Part shown: positions 60,532-64,000 of the stretch, piece after piece
Layout of the letters: every line of letters begins with the position of its first letter
Numbering within the stretch: the stretch's first letter is position 1
Assembly (NCBI GenBank): GCA_036745275.1
Contig: DAIOGK010000020.1
Location: forward strand, 1-64,000
Origin: JAIUNP01 sp020161975
GTDB lineage: Bacteria; Pseudomonadota; Alphaproteobacteria; Rhizobiales; Beijerinckiaceae
Length of the DNA: 64,000 nucleotides
Direction: 5' to 3'
The notes under the pieces: model-generated
The model's database searches: none
The model's input: the letters and a program-made list of their open reading frames with translations, nothing else
Told to the model about the DNA's origin: nothing
Translations under genes and position numbers: made by a program

Positions 60532-60879
60532 TCACTTGTCCTTTGTTTTCTGCGCCTCGCGGGCCAGCCAGGCGAGGTCATCCGCAGACAGGCCTTTGGT
60601 CGTCCGCAGCAGCGCCGCGACTTCGACCGGGTTGCGCTTGATGATGTCCGACAGGTCCGAGGCAACCTTGCCCGCCCGCGCCAGAAGCTCGTCAACGTCG
60701 CAACCGATCACCCCGGCAATCAGGCGAATCTTGTCTTCGGCAGGCGGCGGGAACTCGTCGCGCTCAACCTTCGAAACATAGGTCGGGCTCACGCCGATCA
60801 TTTTCGCCATCTCCCGCAAGCCGATCTCCTTCGCCTCACGCCGCGCCCGGATGAACGCGCCGAACTTCTCCCCTGACAT
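60532..60879 (-). CDS. XRE family transcriptional regulator
   Basis: A 115-residue Cro/CI-type regulator. HTH: GAFIRARREAKEIGLREMAKMIGVSPTYVSKVERDEFPPP. The C-terminal half is a DELLARAGKV and LSADDLAWLAREAQ helical tail. The ATG at 60879 has a GGGAGA ribosome site. In intact elements such XRE proteins repress mobile genes until cleaved by the adjacent ImmA peptidase; here ImmA is truncated, so control may be locked. Confidence 0.88.
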   Translation of the reverse strand: MSGEKFGAFIRARREAKEIGLREMAKMIGVSPTYVSKVERDEFPPPAEDKIRLIAGVIGCDVDELLARAGKVASDLSDIIKRNPVEVAALLRTTKGLSADDLAWLAREAQKTKDK

Positions 60880-60921
60880 GCTGGTTTCTCCCGTCACCTG
60901 TTTATGAGGCACTTTACACAC

Positions 60922-61156
60922 GATTCGCGCACGGTCGTCAACTGATATCTAAACACTCTCAAGTGAAGCGCTTATGCCGCAAGGCCAAGCTCGCGAACAT
61001 TCTCCAAAATGCGCCGGAAATCAGCGCTCGGCGCGGGGCACATGGTTCGATATCGAGTGACGAAGGGGAGCCAATTTTTCCCAAAATCCGACGGTTCTGG
61101 CGGTCAGAAGCATTGCTTCGCGTCGAGGTTTCGCGCCGTTGCGATTCCCCCGGTCG
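60922..61156. other. Intergenic region with possible right end of the element
   Basis: About 235 bases. It holds GGTTCGA (61044-61050), GGGGAGCCA (61065-61073) and TTTTTC (61075-61080), a gapped echo of the tRNA-Asn 3' end. No gene seen. Confidence 0.45.
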
Positions 61157-62404
61157 TTACGGCTGATTCTGCTGGCTTTCGGCGGCCTTGCGCGCCCGCT
61201 CGCGGGGATGACCAATCTTGGTCGTGGCATCCGTACCCAGGGAAATCCGTTCCCAGATGACCATCACAATCAGTATCAAGCTGGTGATGATCGAGATCAG
61301 CCACGGCTCCAACGCGCCGCCGAAGGCCCACATCAGCACCAGGGCGGCAATTCCAACCATGTGCGAGAGCGGGAACCAGCCAGCCGTCGCCCGCTTGAAC
61401 AGGCCGCAGCCCAGAACATAGAGCAGCGGCCCACCCACCGAAGCGGCCAGTGTCTTGGCATCGGCATGGCCGGTTGCGTGGGCGAGGACGAACTCGTCGC
61501 CCACCGCCGTCACGATGATGCCCATGACGATCGGAAGATGGAGATAGGTGTAGGCGCGCGCGATTCGCCCCGGATCAGCGGAGCCGCGCATCGCATTGAC
61601 CCCCCGCTCCTGCCCGATGCTGAAATAGATCGCCCACATCGCCGCTGTGCCGGCCAGCGAGGCGGCAAACGCTGTGCTGATCGGGAAGGTCCACGGCAGC
61701 TTTTCAAAGGTCGCACCGGTGACGAGGATTGATTCGCCCAGCGACAGGATGATGAACAGAGCGCAGCGCTCGGCGAAATGGCCGGGCTCGATATCCCACT
61801 CCGCTGTGCCCGACTGGCCAAGGCCGGGCGTGTAGAACCGCGCCGCCGGCCCGGAATATTCGATGAGGAGTGCGATCAACCAAAACACGAACACGGTCTT
61901 TCCGCCGAACCATGCCCCGGCAATCCAGAAGACGCTCGCCGTTGCAATCCAGCACAGGACGCGCTGGAAATTGCGGTAATGCGCCTCGGAATACTCACGC
62001 ATGATCGGCAGCATGAAGATGCCCCGCCCCAAATGCATGAACACATAGGCGATGGCGAACGGCATCGCCTTGTCTTCGGCCGCGTGGGGGATGGAAGCGG
62101 ACATCACGACCCCCGCGCCCATCATCACCATCAGCATGATGCGCACGGGAAAGCGCTCGGGATCGGCCCAGTTCGTGCTCCAGCAGAAGAAGATCCAGAC
62201 CCACCAGACCGCCATGGTCACCACCGTGACGCCGAACAGACCGTACAACGTCGGATGCCCCATCAGCGCATGGGACAATTGCGTGATGGCAAAGACAAAG
62301 ACGAGATCGAAGAAGAGCTCGATATAACCGACGCGATGGTGGCCATGGACAGCCGGCCCGCGCGACAGGCGACGATGATGCTCCGGTGCTGCGTGTTCTG
62401 TCAT
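61157..62404 (-). CDS. Low temperature requirement protein A (LtrA) family membrane protein
   Basis: A 415-residue inner-membrane protein with about ten to eleven hydrophobic segments. The family start YIELFFDLVFVFAITQLSHAL is clear, followed by AVWWVWIFFCWSTNWADPERFPVR and the HFAERCALFIILSLGESILVTG block. The ATG at 62404 is chosen over an upstream open stretch. The function is not known; the original link to cold growth is in Listeria. Confidence 0.9.
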   Translation of the reverse strand: MTEHAAPEHHRRLSRGPAVHGHHRVGYIELFFDLVFVFAITQLSHALMGHPTLYGLFGVTVVTMAVWWVWIFFCWSTNWADPERFPVRIMLMVMMGAGVVMSASIPHAAEDKAMPFAIAYVFMHLGRGIFMLPIMREYSEAHYRNFQRVLCWIATASVFWIAGAWFGGKTVFVFWLIALLIEYSGPAARFYTPGLGQSGTAEWDIEPGHFAERCALFIILSLGESILVTGATFEKLPWTFPISTAFAASLAGTAAMWAIYFSIGQERGVNAMRGSADPGRIARAYTYLHLPIVMGIIVTAVGDEFVLAHATGHADAKTLAASVGGPLLYVLGCGLFKRATAGWFPLSHMVGIAALVLMWAFGGALEPWLISIITSLILIVMVIWERISLGTDATTKIGHPRERARKAAESQQNQP

Positions 62405-62460
62405 GCCCTGCCCTCGATGCAACTTTCGGAGAAGGCTATAAGAGGTAAACCGAAGCGCCG

Positions 62461-63075
62461 TCAAAGGACAATCAGGCGATCCGGCAGCTCGTTGCGATCC
62501 ACCGAGGCGGGCGGGCAATGGGTGGCCAGAACACCGCCGCAAATCTCGACCGCCTCGACAAGGCCATCGGCTGCGCGCCCTGCCGTCAACCCGTCGGTGA
62601 GTGCCTCGATAGCGCTGCGCCAGACGGCCGGATCAACATGATCGGCAATGCCCTTGTCCGCGAGAACCTCGGCATAGTGCTCAGCATTGGCGACGTAGAT
62701 CAGGCAGCCGGTGCGGTTCGCCGTGCGGTAGAGTTCCTGCGTGACGAACTGATCGCGCGCGGCCCGCCGCGCCCGGTTGCGCCGGATGAAGCGCGGCACC
62801 AGCGCCATCCGGGCTGGCAGCAGCGACAGCAGCACGGCAAGGACGATGAAAGTGGCGAGTTGGACAAGGTGGATCGTCGCCGCATCGAGGCTTGTCAGCC
62901 GCAGCAAGGGCCAGGGCAGCGCAAATGCCAGCACCGCCGCCCAAAGCACCGGAATGGCACGATAATCCGAGGCCTGGCGCGCAAACACGCAGACGATCTC
63001 GCCTGAAGTCTGGCTTTCTGCCTTGGCGATCGCCGCCGCAACACGGGCGCGATCCTCACGGGTCAGTTGTACCAT
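62461..63075 (-). CDS. TPM domain membrane protein (small)
   Basis: A 204-residue protein with a TPM domain (MVQLTREDRARVAAAIAKAESQTSGEIVCVFARQ) interrupted by two membrane segments (about residues 40-55 and 68-88). Its ATG overlaps the stop of the neighbouring TPM protein (TAATG). TPM proteins act in envelope quality control or photosystem assembly in other organisms; the role here is unknown. Confidence 0.88.
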   Translation of the reverse strand: MVQLTREDRARVAAAIAKAESQTSGEIVCVFARQASDYRAIPVLWAAVLAFALPWPLLRLTSLDAATIHLVQLATFIVLAVLLSLLPARMALVPRFIRRNRARRAARDQFVTQELYRTANRTGCLIYVANAEHYAEVLADKGIADHVDPAVWRSAIEALTDGLTAGRAADGLVEAVEICGGVLATHCPPASVDRNELPDRLIVL

Positions 63076-63905
63076 TACCAATCCCCCGAGGCGCCGCCAC
63101 CGCCCGACGAGCCGCCCCCGCCGGAAAAGCCGCCGCCGCCACCCCAGTTTCCGCCGCCGCTGCCGCCGCCCCAACCGCTGCTGCTGCTGGAAGGCGTGAA
63201 AACGATCCAGCCGCCGTCGCGCGTCCGGTGCATGCCTCCCCTTCCGCCGCCGCGATTGTTCCGCGCAGCCATCATGTTGAAAACAATCATGATAATGACA
63301 AAGACAAGGAAGATCACGAGCGGATCGTATGCGTCGGACTCCGGCGCGGGGCGCATCTTGGCGCGGTCCTGCCATTCGCTGTCGCCGAGCAGTGTGGCGG
63401 TGATCGCATCGACTCCCGCCTCAAGTCCGCTTCCGAAATCGCCCGCCTTGAACTTCGGCGCGATGGCGGCCTGGATGATCATCTTGGCGACGGCATCGGT
63501 CAGCGTGCCTTCAAGGCCGTAGCCAACCTCGATCCGAACCTTGCGCTCGTTGGGCGCGACCAGCAGCAGCACGCCGTTATTGGTTTTCGCCTGCCCCAGC
63601 TTCCAGTGACGGAACAACCGGTTGGCGTAATCCTCGATGCTCGTGCCCTGAAGCGACGGTACAGTTGCAACCACCACCTGATCGGAGGTTTTCTGGTCGT
63701 AATTCGCCAGTTTCATTTCCAGCCGGCTTTTGGCCGGCGCATCGATGATGCCGGCCTGATCGACCACCCGGCCCGTCAGCTCCGGAAAGGTCAGCCCCTG
63801 CGCCAGAACGGTTGCGACCAGCGCCAGCCATAGCGCGCAGGACAGCAGCGCGGCGGCGCAAAACCGCCGCGCATCAGGCCAGACAAGTGCGGCGGTGCGG
63901 GCCAC
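63075..63905 (-). CDS. TPM domain protein, YgcG type, exported
   Basis: A 276-residue protein with an N-terminal membrane/signal region (ALLSCALWLALVATVLAQG), a TPM domain (LTGRVVDQAGIIDAPAKSRLEMKL through VEVGYGLEGTLTDAVAKMII), a membrane segment (LVIFLVFVIIMIVFNMMAA) and a Gly/Ser-rich tail that ends GASGDW. This is the YgcG plan, usually encoded with LemA. Confidence 0.92.
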   Translation of the reverse strand: MARTAALVWPDARRFCAAALLSCALWLALVATVLAQGLTFPELTGRVVDQAGIIDAPAKSRLEMKLANYDQKTSDQVVVATVPSLQGTSIEDYANRLFRHWKLGQAKTNNGVLLLVAPNERKVRIEVGYGLEGTLTDAVAKMIIQAAIAPKFKAGDFGSGLEAGVDAITATLLGDSEWQDRAKMRPAPESDAYDPLVIFLVFVIIMIVFNMMAARNNRGGGRGGMHRTRDGGWIVFTPSSSSSGWGGGSGGGNWGGGGGFSGGGGSSGGGGASGDW

Positions 63906-63910
63906 GCGCG

Positions 63911-64000
63911 TCAGAACTTGACCGTGGGTGCCTTCTGCGCGTCAGGCGCGGCGGTGAAGGTTTCCATCGCCTTGGCGCCCCAGAACAGCTTTGCCCAGAG
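63911..64000 (-). CDS. LemA family protein, C-terminal end (partial)
   Basis: The last 29 codons of a gene that begins outside the window (LWAKLFWGAKAMETF then APDAQKAPTVKF and stop). The APxAQxAPTVKF ending and the position directly before a YgcG-type gene fit LemA. It is five bases upstream of the TPM gene and in the same direction. The assignment rests on this short tail and on context. Confidence 0.6.
   Translation of the reverse strand, partial: LWAKLFWGAKAMETFTAAPDAQKAPTVKF

Overview
The window reads as a chromosomal segment of a GC-rich alphaproteobacterium, most likely of the order Hyphomicrobiales (Rhizobiales). This rests on gene content and order, not on a search: aat followed by a DUF2155 gene, a PopZ/DUF2497 gene next to a TolC-type gene and a PIMT-like gene, UPF0114, a ParE-type topoisomerase subunit and several orphan Bug-family periplasmic binding proteins. 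No genus can be named from the sequence alone.

Layout. 0.5-4.9 kb: sulfatase, Bug binding protein and aldose epimerase, divergent from a LysR regulator. 5.2-8.7 kb: accessory stretch with a doubly broken tyrosine recombinase, a VapBC/FitAB toxin-antitoxin pair with a well-formed promoter, an unrecognised coding remnant and a SulP transporter. 8.9-17.2 kb: a catabolic operon with a PotABCD-type importer, polysaccharide deacetylase-like hydrolase, two SDRs and an amidase, divergent from a MarR regulator that has an 18-bp palindrome between. 17.6-20.0 kb: arsenic locus (DUF6428 gene, arsR, ACR3 pump, arsC) with an operator palindrome touching the arsR start. 20.4-30.5 kb: a second catabolic operon with a Liv-type importer, three SDRs, a KstD-like flavoprotein and a GST, divergent from a GntR regulator flanked by two inverted operator copies. 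30.5-31.2 kb: decayed IS6-family transposase. 31.5-49.3 kb: mostly housekeeping: tRNA-Gln, tRNA-Pro, CHAD protein, sugar kinase, folP-folB-folK (folK fused to a metallo-beta-lactamase domain), MarR, metallophosphoesterase, two Bug proteins, a second sulfatase, aat, DUF2155, PhoX and parE. 49.3-50.3 kb: a small low-GC orphan and a decayed YefM-YoeB module. 50.4-57.4 kb: UPF0114, DsbA-like, a TIR-TM-Sel1 protein, PopZ, TolC, PIMT-like, tRNA-Cys and tRNA-Asn. 57.4-61.1 kb: an apparent integrative remnant whose serine recombinase ends inside tRNA-Asn, with a Cys-rich exported protein and scarred HsdS, ImmA and XRE genes. 61.2-64 kb: LtrA family protein, two TPM-domain proteins and the end of a LemA-like gene.

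How the parts work together. The two large operons have the form of import-plus-degradation pathways, each paired with a divergent regulator and a visible operator; their substrates cannot be read from sequence. The folate genes form a tight operon. A degenerate repeat (TAGCGGTCGTT, about 20 bases, CCGGAAGCGG) occurs four times in the same orientation, and the copies bracket sulP and the ars locus, suggesting both are imported cassettes. No complete undescribed system was proven. The best leads are the repeat-bracketed cassettes, the FolK-MBL fusion, the tRNA-Asn integration scar with its Cys-rich exported protein, and the orphan gene with a hairpin leader.
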